The notes beneath the pieces are model-generated. The model worked only from the letters and a program-made list of their open reading frames with translations. It was not told the origin of the DNA and did no database searches. From the NCBI RefSeq assembly GCF_000876655.1, contig NZ_JYCN01000021.1, positions 62,055-126,054 on the forward strand: a DNA stretch of 64,000 nucleotides, given 5' to 3'. The DNA is from Arthrobacter sp. SPG23 (GTDB lineage Bacteria; Actinomycetota; Actinomycetes; Actinomycetales; Micrococcaceae). The position numbers were made by a program, and so were the translations under genes. Positions 19,592 to 31,754 of this stretch are shown here, in pieces (positions within the stretch are counted from its first letter, which is position 1; every line of letters begins with the position of its first letter).

Positions 19592-20464
19592 GTGCCGCAC
19601 CCGGGCTGGGCAGCGTTCAGTTTCGACGGGATCGGAACCAGCTGGGAGATTTCAACGCCCGGCACCCTGGACGGCGGCCAGCGCCGCCGGCTGCTCGACG
19701 TGGTGGAGGAGTACGACGCCGCGTGGTCCCGTTTCAGGACTGACTCGACCGTGGCGCTGGCGGCCAGGGAGCCCGGCCGCTTCCGCATGCCGGAGGGCGC
19801 AGGCGCGCTGGGCCGCCTGTACCGGGTCCTGTACCGGCTGACGGACGGCGCCATGACGCCGCTGATTGGCGGCAGCCTGGAACAGCTGGGCTACGGCCCG
19901 GGGTATTCGCTCCGGTCCCGCGGAATCCCGCTGGCCGCACCGCGGTGGGACGACGTGCTGGACTGGCAGGACGCCGCGGTGACCACCACCGCTCCCGTGG
20001 TGCTGGACGTCGGTGCTGCCGGCAAGGGGCAGCTCGCAGACCTGCTTGCCGCGGAACTCCGGTCGCAGGGCGTCAGCGAACACTTCATCGACGCCAGCGG
20101 CGACCTCCTCAACTCCGGCCCCGCGCCGGTATCCGTCGGCCTGGAGCATCCGTATGATCCAGGCCGTGCCATTGGCATGATCAGCCTGGGCGAGGGAGCC
20201 CTGTGCGCCTCGGCAGCCAACCGCCGGGCCTGGGGCGACGGACTTCACCATGTGCTGGACGGCACCACGGGGACTCCGGTCAGGACAGTGGTTGCCACGT
20301 GGACGCTGGCCGGGAATGCCATGACGGCGGACGCCTTGGCCACGGCGTTGTTCTTCGTTTCGGGCAAGGCGCTTGAGCAGGATTTTGAGTTTTCCTGGCT
20401 TACGGTTTTTTCGGATGGAAGTGCCGCCTACTCGGCAGGTTTCGAAGGAGTGCTGTTCGAATGA
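19592..20464 (+). CDS. apbE: FAD:protein FMN transferase (ApbE family)
   Basis: 290 residues. Characteristic stretches are FDGIGTSWEI at the N-terminus, EEYDAAWSRFRTDSTV, VVLDVGAAGKGQLADLL, IDASGDLLNSG and NAMTADALATALF with the catalytic and metal-binding Thr/Asp. ApbE cleaves FAD and attaches FMN through a phosphoester to Ser/Thr of target proteins; the FMN-binding lipoprotein just upstream is the obvious substrate. No clear signal peptide is visible, so how it reaches an external target is open. Start is GTG behind GAGGAG; its end overlaps the next gene by four bases (ATGA). Confidence 0.9.
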   Translation: MPHPGWAAFSFDGIGTSWEISTPGTLDGGQRRRLLDVVEEYDAAWSRFRTDSTVALAAREPGRFRMPEGAGALGRLYRVLYRLTDGAMTPLIGGSLEQLGYGPGYSLRSRGIPLAAPRWDDVLDWQDAAVTTTAPVVLDVGAAGKGQLADLLAAELRSQGVSEHFIDASGDLLNSGPAPVSVGLEHPYDPGRAIGMISLGEGALCASAANRRAWGDGLHHVLDGTTGTPVRTVVATWTLAGNAMTADALATALFFVSGKALEQDFEFSWLTVFSDGSAAYSAGFEGVLFE

Positions 20465-21981
20465 GTTCCATGATCCAGCGCGTGGACACGTCGCTGAACC
20501 GCTTCACCATGTACCGGCTGGTGTTGTGGGTGCTCGCCGTGCTCGCCGCGTACAGCCTGCTGCTTAATATTTTGGGCTGGCTGACGTTCGGCATCCCCGA
20601 AATGCTCACGCACCTGGCGCTCTGCCTGGGGCTGACCTACGCCTCGAACCGCGGGCTTGCTGCGCTGTTCCATGTCCGGCCGCACTCGGAATCATCCCTG
20701 ATCACCGGCCTGCTGCTGTATTTCCTGTTCTGGCCCAGTTTCAAGGTGCTCGATATGGCAGGGGTGGCCCTAGCCTGCGTCCTGGCATCGGCCTCTAAAT
20801 ACGCCCTGGCCTGGCGCGGGCGGCACATTTTCAACCCGGCCGCCGCGGGTGCTTTCGTGGCCGGCCTGACCGGCCTTAACATCGCCACGTGGTGGGCCGC
20901 CACTCCCGCGATGCTCCTCCTCCTGGTTCCCGGCATCCTGCTGGTTCTGTACCGCACGGGCAAGATGCTCATGGCGGCCGTGTTCACAGTGGTTTCCGTA
21001 TCCATCGTGGCCGCGGAACTCCTCAGGGCCGGGATGTCACTCGGCCCGGCCCTGTGGCAGCCCCTCGCGCAGCGCCCCGTGCTGTTCTTCGTGGGCTTCA
21101 TGCTGACCGAACCGCTGACCCTTCCGCCCCGGCGCTGGCAGCAACTCGCCCTCGCGGCCGTCGTCGGCGTGGTCTTTGCCGTCCCGTACAACCTGGGTTT
21201 CGTGGCGAACTCGCCTGAACTGGCGCTGCTGGCGGGGAACCTGATTGCGTTCCTGGCGGGGCAGCGCGGCGGTATCCGGCTGAACTTCCAGGAATCGCGG
21301 CCCCTGACGCCGACGACGACGGAATTCAGTTTCCGGCCCGAACGCGCGGTCCGGTTCGCCCCCGGACAGTACATGGAACTGCACCTGCCCCACGGCAAAT
21401 CCGACGGCAAAGGCCTGCGGAGGGTCTTCAGCCTGACCAGCGCCCCGGACGCACGGGACGTGACCATCGGAGTGGGAACAGCCGAACCCGTGTCCGCCGC
21501 CAAACGCGCCCTGCTCGCACTGCGGCCCGGGGACGCCGTGACGGCCACTGCGGTGGGCGGCGACTTCGTCCTCCCCCGCGGCCAGGCCGGGCCGCTCCTG
21601 CTGGTGGCGGCCGGCATCGGCATTACGCCCTACCTTGCCCAGCTTGCGGCGGGCGTGGCAAAGAACCGGGACGTGGTGCTGCTGTACCTGGCGAAGTCAG
21701 CGGCTGAACTCGCCTACGCGGATGCGCTGGAACAGTCCGGCGCCCGGGTCATTGCCCGGCTCTCCGACGGTTCCGCCCCGCCGTCGTTCATGGAAGACGC
21801 CGGCACGGCTTCCCGGCCGCCGGAGCGGATCGACGGCGCGGCCCTCAAGGAACTGGTTCCGGACATTGCCGCGCGCGAAGTGTTCATCTCCGGCTCCACG
21901 GCCAGCGTCCGCTCGCTCCGGGCCGCCGCCCGCAGCGCGGGTGCGCGGCGGGTCCGAACCGACTCGTTTGCCGGATACTGA
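20461..21981 (+). CDS. RnfD/NqrB-like membrane domain fused to ferredoxin-NAD(P)H reductase module
   Basis: 506 residues in two parts. Residues 1-275 are polytopic, with the RnfD/NqrB-like signature GRHIFNPAAAGAF (120-132) and WWAATPAML (144-152), where NqrB/RnfD usually carry an SGAT flavin site. Here that site is degenerate. Residues about 278-506 form a cytosolic FAD/NAD(P)H reductase: FAPGQYMELHL and RRVFSLTSAP bind flavin, VAAGIGITPYLAQL is the nicotinamide loop, and VFISGSTASV is near the C-terminus. The inferred job is to pass electrons from NAD(P)H across the membrane to the FMN lipoprotein. It is translationally coupled to apbE. Confidence 0.82.
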   Translation: MSSMIQRVDTSLNRFTMYRLVLWVLAVLAAYSLLLNILGWLTFGIPEMLTHLALCLGLTYASNRGLAALFHVRPHSESSLITGLLLYFLFWPSFKVLDMAGVALACVLASASKYALAWRGRHIFNPAAAGAFVAGLTGLNIATWWAATPAMLLLLVPGILLVLYRTGKMLMAAVFTVVSVSIVAAELLRAGMSLGPALWQPLAQRPVLFFVGFMLTEPLTLPPRRWQQLALAAVVGVVFAVPYNLGFVANSPELALLAGNLIAFLAGQRGGIRLNFQESRPLTPTTTEFSFRPERAVRFAPGQYMELHLPHGKSDGKGLRRVFSLTSAPDARDVTIGVGTAEPVSAAKRALLALRPGDAVTATAVGGDFVLPRGQAGPLLLVAAGIGITPYLAQLAAGVAKNRDVVLLYLAKSAAELAYADALEQSGARVIARLSDGSAPPSFMEDAGTASRPPERIDGAALKELVPDIAAREVFISGSTASVRSLRAAARSAGARRVRTDSFAGY

Positions 21982-22058
21982 CCGCCGATTTTCCTTTGAA
22001 GGCCACCTTCCTGCTAAGCTCTAGGACGTCCCGCCGGAAACGGCAGGAAACCCTGATT

Positions 22059-22131
22059 GCCCTCGTAGCTCAGGGGATAGAGCGTCTGCCTCCGGAGCAG
22101 AAGGTCGTAGGTTCGAATCCTATCGAGGGCA
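22059..22131 (+). tRNA. tRNA-Arg(CCG)
   Basis: A complete 73-base cloverleaf: acceptor stem GCCCTCG/CGAGGGC, D stem GCTC/GAGC, anticodon stem TCTGC/GCAGA with loop CTCCGGA (anticodon CCG at 22092-22094), and a T arm containing GGTTCGAATCC. CCA is not encoded in full (the 3' end reads ACA). It decodes CGG arginine codons, frequent in this GC-rich genome. Confidence 0.97.
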
Positions 22132-22136
22132 CAGAC

Positions 22137-22165
22137 AAACCCCGCCAGCCCAGCTGGCGGGGTTT
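22137..22165 (+). terminator. Intrinsic terminator of tRNA-Arg
   Basis: A 13-bp perfect stem (22137-22149 with 22153-22165) with a CCA loop. The right arm ends in GGGGTTT, giving a short T-run. It begins six bases after the tRNA. Confidence 0.85.
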
Positions 22166-22264
22166 CCTGCTTAAGGCGTGCCTCAGTCCTTAAAGCGTGT
22201 CCCGCCGCAATGTCGGCACCCCCTCGTAGGCTGTTTCCATCGCCGACGAGTAAAGGGGACATTC

Positions 22265-23308
22265 ATGTACTGCTCCATCATCCCGCCCTACATGCTGCGA
22301 CGCCTTGCAGCTCGGGACGAGCCCCGGCTCAACGCGGTGGCCCGTGCGGCAAAGGAAGCCCTGCTCCATATCAGGTCCATCCAGGCCAGCCGCGCGCTCC
22401 CCCTGCCGGCGGTCCCGTCCGGCATCCGGCAGCTGAAGCCCGGGCTTCCGAACCGCACGGTGTATGACGCCGGGACCTCCGAGTCCCTTCCCGGCCAGTT
22501 GGTCCGCAAGGAGGGGGAACCCGCCACGGGAGACTCCTCGGCGGATGAGGCGTATGACGGCCTGGGCCACACCCACCGACTGTACGCAGAGGCCTTCGGC
22601 CGGAACTCGATCGACGGCCGGGGGCTCGCCCTGGATGCCAGCGTGCACTTTGGCAAGCTCTACGACAACGCCTTCTGGGACGGACACCAGATGGTGTTCG
22701 GCGACGGCGACGGCGAAATCTTCCAGGGTTTCACCCGGTCCCTGAGCGTCATCGGCCACGAACTGGCGCACGGCGTGACGCAGTATTCCGCCGGACTCGT
22801 CTACCGGAACCAGGCCGGTGCCATCAACGAATCACTGTCGGACGTGTTCGGCGCGCTTGTGGAACAGTACCTCGCGCAGCAGCCGGCATCGGAGGCCAGC
22901 TGGCTGATCGGCGAAAACCTGTTCACCGACAAGGTGCAAGGCTCAGCCCTGAGGTCGCTGAAGGCTCCCGGCACCGCGTACGACGACGACGTGCTGGGCA
23001 AGGACCCCCAGCCGGACTCCATGGATTCCTACGTCCGGACCAGCGCGGATAACGGCGGCGTGCACATCAATTCCGGCATCCCCAACCGCGCGTTCTACCT
23101 TGTGGCGTCGGCGCTTGGCGGCAACGCCTGGGAAACCCCGGGCCGGATCTGGTACGACACCCTCACTGGAGGTTCCCTGCCTGCCAACGCAACGTTCACC
23201 AAGTTCGCCAAGGCCACCGCCGCCTCGGCCGCCGAATTGTTCGGCGCCGATTCTTCGGAGCATGACGCCGTCCGGAAGGCGTGGGAAACTGTGAAGGTAA
23301 AGCTGTAA
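22265..23308 (+). CDS. Protealysin-type M4 metallopeptidase
   Basis: 347 residues, start ATG behind AAAGGGGAC. There is no secretion signal; instead the N-terminus reads MYCSIIPPYMLRRLA, the short propeptide motif of protealysin-like M4 proteases. The catalytic zinc site is HELAH (165-169) with the third ligand Glu189 in INESLSD, and the C-terminal domain holds NGGVHINSGIPN with the catalytic His. The neighbouring gene codes for an emfourin-like inhibitor, which supports a protealysin-type enzyme controlled by a cognate inhibitor. Natural substrates are unknown. Confidence 0.92.
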   Translation: MYCSIIPPYMLRRLAARDEPRLNAVARAAKEALLHIRSIQASRALPLPAVPSGIRQLKPGLPNRTVYDAGTSESLPGQLVRKEGEPATGDSSADEAYDGLGHTHRLYAEAFGRNSIDGRGLALDASVHFGKLYDNAFWDGHQMVFGDGDGEIFQGFTRSLSVIGHELAHGVTQYSAGLVYRNQAGAINESLSDVFGALVEQYLAQQPASEASWLIGENLFTDKVQGSALRSLKAPGTAYDDDVLGKDPQPDSMDSYVRTSADNGGVHINSGIPNRAFYLVASALGGNAWETPGRIWYDTLTGGSLPANATFTKFAKATAASAAELFGADSSEHDAVRKAWETVKVKL

Positions 23309-23372
23309 CCGGGATAGCCGCCGGAGCGGTCAGCCGGCGGCCAGCGAGAAGCGGAAAAACAGGAACCAGGCC

Positions 23373-23687
23373 ATGAAGATTACTGTCCAGCGCAGCGGCG
23401 GGATTGCTGCGCTGAAGCGGGTGTGGAGTATCCAGGCCACCACCCCCACGGACAAGAGCCACTGGGAGCCGCTGGTTGAGGCCTGCCCCTGGGACGCCGT
23501 GCCGCGCGCAGCGGAGGCCGGCGGCCAGCCGGACCGGTTCATGTATTCCATCAAAGCCGGCCAGCACCGCGCCACCCTCCCGGAGCAGGCTGTCACCGGT
23601 CCGTGGCGGATCCTCGTGGACAACACCCGCGCAGCGGCCGAAGCCGCAAGGAACGGCGGGCACCTCCCGGGGCCAGGGAAGTCCTGA
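23373..23687 (+). CDS. Emfourin-family inhibitor of protealysin-like protease
   Basis: 104 residues, small and soluble, opening MKITVQRSGGIAALKRVWSI as is usual for emfourin-type proteins, with a conserved core around RFMYSIKAGQHRATLPEQAVTG. Emfourin inhibits protealysin and is encoded beside its target. The gene follows the M4 protease by 64 bases with a short GC-rich hairpin (about 23317-23341) in between that could lower read-through. The inhibitor call rests on N-terminal pattern, size and context. Confidence 0.8.
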   Translation: MKITVQRSGGIAALKRVWSIQATTPTDKSHWEPLVEACPWDAVPRAAEAGGQPDRFMYSIKAGQHRATLPEQAVTGPWRILVDNTRAAAEAARNGGHLPGPGKS

Positions 23688-23738
23688 ACCCGGGTGACGA
23701 GGCTGCCCGCGTGTCGCGGAGGCCCGGGTGCGGCGGCG

Positions 23739-24707
23739 CTAGACGGCAGGTTCGAGGTGGCCGCGGAACGCCCGCCGGTAGGATTGCGGACTCGTTGCCA
23801 GCACTTTGCCGAAATGGTGCCGGAGCAGCACGGAATGGCCGAATCCCGACTCACGGGCAATCTCGTCGATGTTCAGCTCGGTGGATTCCAGCAGCTCCTG
23901 TGCCCGCAGCACCCGCTGGGAGTTGAGCCAGGCAGCGGGAGTGGCCCCCGTTTCGGCCCGGAAACGGCGCGCAAACGTCCGCGGCGACATGTGGACGCGC
24001 GCCGCGAGCTCATTGACAGTGTGGTCGTGCTCGAGGTTCCGGACCATCCATTGCAGCAGTTCCTCCATGGGTTGAGAGCCGCAGGCAGGAATGGGCCGGT
24101 CAATGAACTGGGCCTGCCCGCCGTCGCGGTGGGGCGGAACCACCATGTCGCGGGCAATACTCGCCGCAACGCCGGCCCCGAGTTCCACCCTCACCAGGTG
24201 AAGGCAGGCATCAATGCCGGCCGCGGTCCCGGCACTGCTGATGATCCGGCCGTCCTGGACGTACAGGACGTTCTCGTCCACGAGCGCCGCCGGGTAGCGG
24301 CTGGCCAGCTCCCGGGAATAGTGCCAGTGCGTTGTGCAGCGGCGGCCGTCGAGCAGGCCTGCACGTGCCAAGGCAAAAGCGCCTGAACAGATGGACATGA
24401 CCCAGGCGCCGCGTTCATGGGCTGCGCGCAGGGCGTCCAGAACCGCTTCCGGAACGTCCTGGTAGTGGCCGTAGGGCGCCATGATCACCAGGTCAGCATC
24501 GGCCGCCGCTTCCAGTCCCAACCCGACGTGCATGGTCAGCCCGGACTTGAGCCGGATATCGCCCGGTTTCGGCGTGCAGACACGGAAATCGAACGCCGGC
24601 ACACCGTTCCCCCGCGCCGAACGGTCGATCCCGAACACCTCGAACGCGGTCCCGAATTCGAAGATGGAGAAGTTGGGAACAACGATCACTGCCACCGACT
24701 TGAGCAT
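23739..24707 (-). CDS. GlxA-type AraC-family regulator with DJ-1/PfpI domain
   Basis: 322 residues from the ATG at 24707. The N-terminal half is a class I glutamine-amidotransferase-like (DJ-1/PfpI) domain, with the nucleophile-elbow Cys in VMSICSGAFALARAG. The C-terminal half is a double helix-turn-helix AraC domain (HMSPRTFARRFRAETGATPAAWL, then ESTELNIDEIARESGFGH). GlxA regulators often control dehydrogenases or amine catabolism, but no such operon is next to it. A frame extension upstream is rejected because it would run through the palindrome at 24717-24753. Confidence 0.88.
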   Translation of the reverse strand: MLKSVAVIVVPNFSIFEFGTAFEVFGIDRSARGNGVPAFDFRVCTPKPGDIRLKSGLTMHVGLGLEAAADADLVIMAPYGHYQDVPEAVLDALRAAHERGAWVMSICSGAFALARAGLLDGRRCTTHWHYSRELASRYPAALVDENVLYVQDGRIISSAGTAAGIDACLHLVRVELGAGVAASIARDMVVPPHRDGGQAQFIDRPIPACGSQPMEELLQWMVRNLEHDHTVNELAARVHMSPRTFARRFRAETGATPAAWLNSQRVLRAQELLESTELNIDEIARESGFGHSVLLRHHFGKVLATSPQSYRRAFRGHLEPAV

Positions 24708-24716
24708 GCTTCCATT

Positions 24717-24753
24717 GTGGCAGAAATTATAGCTTTTTGGGCATTTCTGCCAC
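24717..24753. promoter_or_regulatory. Perfect inverted repeat in a divergent promoter region, probable GlxA operator
   Basis: Arms GTGGCAGAAAT (24717-24727) and ATTTCTGCCAC (24743-24753) match perfectly with a 15-base AT-rich spacer. The element begins nine bases before the regulator start codon and lies 35 bases before the divergent small gene. An 11-bp palindrome at this spacing suits a dimeric AraC-type regulator and suggests autoregulation. Confidence 0.6.
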
Positions 24754-24788
24754 TGTTTTGTTGCCGGGCACGGGAGAAACATAGAGGC

Positions 24789-24956
24789 ATGGAAACCATC
24801 GGAGTTGCACTCATCGTCCTGTTGCTCATCATCCTTCCGGCCACCATCGCCGCGCTCCTCAAGGACGGACGGGGCCACAACCCGCCCGAACGCTCGGAGC
24901 AGGACTGGTCCGCACTGGACCTGCCAAGCATCAGCTACACCCTGCGGAACTACTGA
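24789..24956 (+). CDS. Small single-pass membrane protein
   Basis: 55 residues, METIGVALIVLLLIILPATI at the N-terminus forming one membrane helix, then a polar tail containing NPPERSEQDWSALDLPS. The ATG has a nearby GAGG. I do not recognise the family. It is divergent from the GlxA-like regulator and shares the palindrome at 24717-24753, so it may be a target. A hairpin at 25009-25042 closes it. Confidence 0.6.
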   Translation: METIGVALIVLLLIILPATIAALLKDGRGHNPPERSEQDWSALDLPSISYTLRNY

Positions 24957-25008
24957 CCGCCGGGACGCCCGGATCCCGGTTCATGCCGGGCACCGGCCCA
25001 CCAACACA

Positions 25009-25042
25009 GAAGGACCCGGCCCACCAATAATCCGGGTCCTTC
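25009..25042 (+). terminator. Hairpin terminator between the small membrane gene and hrpA
   Basis: 11-bp perfect arms 25009-25019 and 25032-25042 (GAAGGACCCGG and its complement) around a 12-base loop. It lies about 50 bases after the small gene and 60 bases before hrpA. Confidence 0.7.
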
Positions 25043-25099
25043 GCCGTCGGACAACATAGCCCGGCGGCCGGCCGCGGCCACAGTAGACTGTGTCCAGCC

Positions 25100-29070
<3,971 letters not shown>

Positions 29071-29083
<13 letters not shown>

Positions 29084-29110
29084 CGCCCGCCAGGGAGCTA
29101 CGCCGGGGCC
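29071..29110. terminator. Hairpin at the hrpA end, shared with the convergent HIT gene
   Basis: 14-bp perfect arms 29071-29084 and 29097-29110 with a 12-base loop. The left arm contains the hrpA stop codon. There is no T-run. The convergent HIT gene ends at 29138, so the element could serve both directions. Confidence 0.55.
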
Positions 29111-29137
29111 GGCAGCAGGAGCGTCAGGACAGGACCA

Positions 29138-29566
29138 TCAGGACGCGGGAACGTGGCCGCCGTGGCCGGCCCGGCGGAGCCCCTCACGGAGCTTTTCGGC
29201 GTTCGTGTCCAGCTGCGCGGGGTCAGGGTGGTGGTCCACCGAGCCGAAGTCGTAGTCAGCCATGGAGTTGGACGGCCACACATGGACGTGGAGGTGGTTG
29301 ACCTCATAGCCGGCCACGATGAGCCCTGCCCGTGCAGCATCGAACACGTCCACCTGGACGGCGCCGATCTTCTGCGCGACGTCCATCACGCGGGCCAGGA
29401 GTGCGGGCGGGGCGTCCGTCCAGCGGTCCACTTCTTCCGTGGGAACCACCAGCGTGTGTCCGTCGGCAAGCGGGCCCATGGTCAGGAACGCCACCACGTC
29501 CTGGTCACGCCAGACGAAGCGTCCGGGGATCTCGCCGTTGATGATCTTGGTGAAAACGGTGCTCAT
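29138..29566 (-). CDS. HIT-family nucleotide hydrolase/transferase
   Basis: 142 residues. The histidine triad is HLHVHVWP in VNHLHVHVWPS, with the preceding conserved NGEIPGRFVW near the N-terminus. HIT proteins bind nucleotides and hydrolyse nucleoside phosphoramidates or AMP conjugates; the substrate here is unknown. The ATG overlaps the upstream alcohol dehydrogenase stop by four bases, so the two genes are cotranscribed. Confidence 0.9.
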   Translation of the reverse strand: MSTVFTKIINGEIPGRFVWRDQDVVAFLTMGPLADGHTLVVPTEEVDRWTDAPPALLARVMDVAQKIGAVQVDVFDAARAGLIVAGYEVNHLHVHVWPSNSMADYDFGSVDHHPDPAQLDTNAEKLREGLRRAGHGGHVPAS

Positions 29567-30744
29567 GCGTCTGCCTTTTCCGAAGGGGTCCCGAGGGTAC
29601 TGGTGTCCAGGACAAAACGATACTTGACGTCGCCTGCCACCATGCGGTCGTAGGCCTCGTTCAACTGCCCGGCGCCCACCACCTCGATGTCGGAGACAAC
29701 CCCGTGTTCGGCGCAGAAGTCCAGCATCTCCTGCGTCTCGGCGATGCCTCCGATGAGTGAGCCCGCGTAGGCGATCCGGCGACGGATCAGCGCCCCCGGG
29801 TTGACTGGCGGCATGGCGCCTGAGGGCAGGCCCAGCTGGAAAAGCGCTCCGTCCCTGCGCAGGGTCCGGAAGTACGGGTTGAGGTCATGCGGCGCCGCAA
29901 CGGTGTCGATGATGACGTCGATGCTGCGGTCCGCGGCCGCCATGGAGGTTTCGTCGCGGGACAGAATGACGCCGTCAGCGCCCAGCTCCCGGGCCGCGGC
30001 GACCTTCGAATCCGAGGTGGTGAACACTTTCACGTCCGCACCCATGGCCTTGGCGAGCTTAACGGCCATGTGGCCCAGTCCGCCGAGCCCCACCACCCCC
30101 ACAACGTCCCCGGCTTCGACGCCGAAGTGCCGCAGCGGGGAATAGGTGGTGATGCCGGCGCAGAGGAGCGGCGCGACGGCGGCGGGGTCAAGGTTTTCCG
30201 GAACCCGCAGCACGTAACGGCGGTCCACCACCACGGACGTGGCGTAACCGCCCTGGGTGACGGCGTCTCCATTACGGGAGTCCACTGCCCCGTAGGTGCC
30301 GGTCATGCCGTTTTCGCAGTACTGCTCCAGGCCGTCCAGGCAGCTGTCGCATTCACGGCAGGAATCCACCATGCATCCCACGCCCACGAGGTCGCCCGGC
30401 GCGAAGTCGTCCACGCCGGCGCCCACGCGGCTGACGCGGCCCACAATTTCGTGGCCCGGCACCAGCGGGTAGTTCTGCGTGCCCCACTCGCCGCGCGTTG
30501 CGTGCACGTCCGAGTGGCAGAGGCCGCAGAACTCGATGGCGATCTCAACGTCGTCGTCCTTCGGGGCGCGGCGGGCGACGGTCAGCGGCACCAGGCCGCT
30601 GTCGCTGGCCGTGGCGCCGTAGGCCGCGGCGGGCCGCGCGGTTGCCGACGGTGCGTGCTGCGTTGAGCCGTGCGGATCTAAGCGTGTCGGATTGCCGGGG
30701 AGCGGCTTGGCGAGGGGCGGCGGTACGGGGCGTCCGGGAGTCAT
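29563..30744 (-). CDS. Zinc-dependent NAD(P) alcohol dehydrogenase (MDR family)
   Basis: 393 residues. The catalytic zinc site is in CGLCHSDVHATRGEWG and GHEIVGRV; the structural zinc Cys cluster is in CRECDSCLDGLEQYC; the dinucleotide loop is VGLGGLGHMAVKLAKAMGA. The pattern matches the cinnamyl-alcohol-dehydrogenase/YahK subgroup, usually NADP-linked aldehyde reductases. The N-terminus is about 37 residues longer than usual and Pro/Ala-rich, so the true start may be internal, though no better-placed start is evident. Confidence 0.88.
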   Translation of the reverse strand: MTPGRPVPPPLAKPLPGNPTRLDPHGSTQHAPSATARPAAAYGATASDSGLVPLTVARRAPKDDDVEIAIEFCGLCHSDVHATRGEWGTQNYPLVPGHEIVGRVSRVGAGVDDFAPGDLVGVGCMVDSCRECDSCLDGLEQYCENGMTGTYGAVDSRNGDAVTQGGYATSVVVDRRYVLRVPENLDPAAVAPLLCAGITTYSPLRHFGVEAGDVVGVVGLGGLGHMAVKLAKAMGADVKVFTTSDSKVAAARELGADGVILSRDETSMAAADRSIDVIIDTVAAPHDLNPYFRTLRRDGALFQLGLPSGAMPPVNPGALIRRRIAYAGSLIGGIAETQEMLDFCAEHGVVSDIEVVGAGQLNEAYDRMVAGDVKYRFVLDTSTLGTPSEKADA

Positions 30745-30806
30745 CCCCTGACGCTACCCCCGTGCCCGGCCGGTGTTCCAATCCGGGCCGGGCTTGCGGC
30801 GCCAGC

Positions 30807-31643
30807 TTAGGGAGCCGCCCCCGTTGCCACCTCGTTGGCGGGGTTGTTGGACCATTGCGAAAACGAGCCGGGATACAGTGCCGCCGGAAAACCGGCGATT
30901 TCCAGGGCAGCGATTTCGTGCGCAGCAGTGACGCCGGAGCCGCAGTACACAGCGGTGGGCACGTCCGGCCTGACGCCCAGGGCAATGAAACGCTGCCGCA
31001 GCTCCTCCCCAGGCAGGAAACGTCCGTCGCTTCCAATGTTCCCGGCCGTGGGGGCGCTCACGGCGCCTGGAATGTGTCCCGCCCGCGGATCCACCGGTTC
31101 AATTTCGCCGCGGTAGCGCTCGCCCGCCCGCGCGTCCAGCAGGACCCCCCGCCCGGGCCACTGCGCAGCCTGGGTTGCGTCGATGACGGGCATCGCGCCG
31201 TCGGTCAGCGTGACGTTGCCAAGCGTGGCCTGCTCAAGGCCGCCTTCCACGGGGTATCCGGCCGCCCGCCAGGCGGACAGGCCGCCGTCGAGCAGGAACA
31301 CAGTGGATACACCGGCATTGCGCAGCATCCACCACAGCCGGGCGGCGGCCGTGCTGCCTGTGTCGTCATAGGCAACCACGACGTCGTTGTCCCGGATGCC
31401 CCAGCACCGCGCCGATTCCTGGAACTGCTGCAGCGGCGGCAACGGATGCCTGCCCTGGCCCGGGTCCGCCGGCCCTGCGAGCGCGGTGGGCAGGTCCACG
31501 TAGACCGCGCCCGGAATATGCGCCTCAAGATAGTGTTCGCGGCCGTGGGGATCGCCCAGCGCCCAGCGGACATCCAGCAGAACGGTGCGCTCACCGGAGG
31601 TCATCCGGTGGTTCAGCGCGGACACGTCCATCAGGGGGTTCAT
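30807..31643 (-). CDS. Two-domain sulfurtransferase (rhodanese/3-mercaptopyruvate type)
   Basis: 278 residues from the ATG at 31643, which has AGGAGA upstream. Two rhodanese domains are present; the active-site loop CGSGVTA (in AVYCGSGVTAAHE) is the 3-mercaptopyruvate sulfurtransferase type. It moves sulfane sulfur to a thiol or cyanide. The frame stays open about 330 codons upstream, but that part is antisense to the next gene. It is divergent from a cysteine-desulfhydrase-like gene, 111 bases away, suggesting shared sulfur control. Confidence 0.9.
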   Translation of the reverse strand: MNPLMDVSALNHRMTSGERTVLLDVRWALGDPHGREHYLEAHIPGAVYVDLPTALAGPADPGQGRHPLPPLQQFQESARCWGIRDNDVVVAYDDTGSTAAARLWWMLRNAGVSTVFLLDGGLSAWRAAGYPVEGGLEQATLGNVTLTDGAMPVIDATQAAQWPGRGVLLDARAGERYRGEIEPVDPRAGHIPGAVSAPTAGNIGSDGRFLPGEELRQRFIALGVRPDVPTAVYCGSGVTAAHEIAALEIAGFPAALYPGSFSQWSNNPANEVATGAAP

Positions 31644-31754
31644 CAAATCTCCTTTGGTTCGGATGACAGGCCGTCCGGCCCGGCGCGCAGCGCGGGCGGG
31701 CAGCCGGTACCCACTGTAGCCGTGGACGCCTGCTGTCCCGGGTAGGCTGAATCG

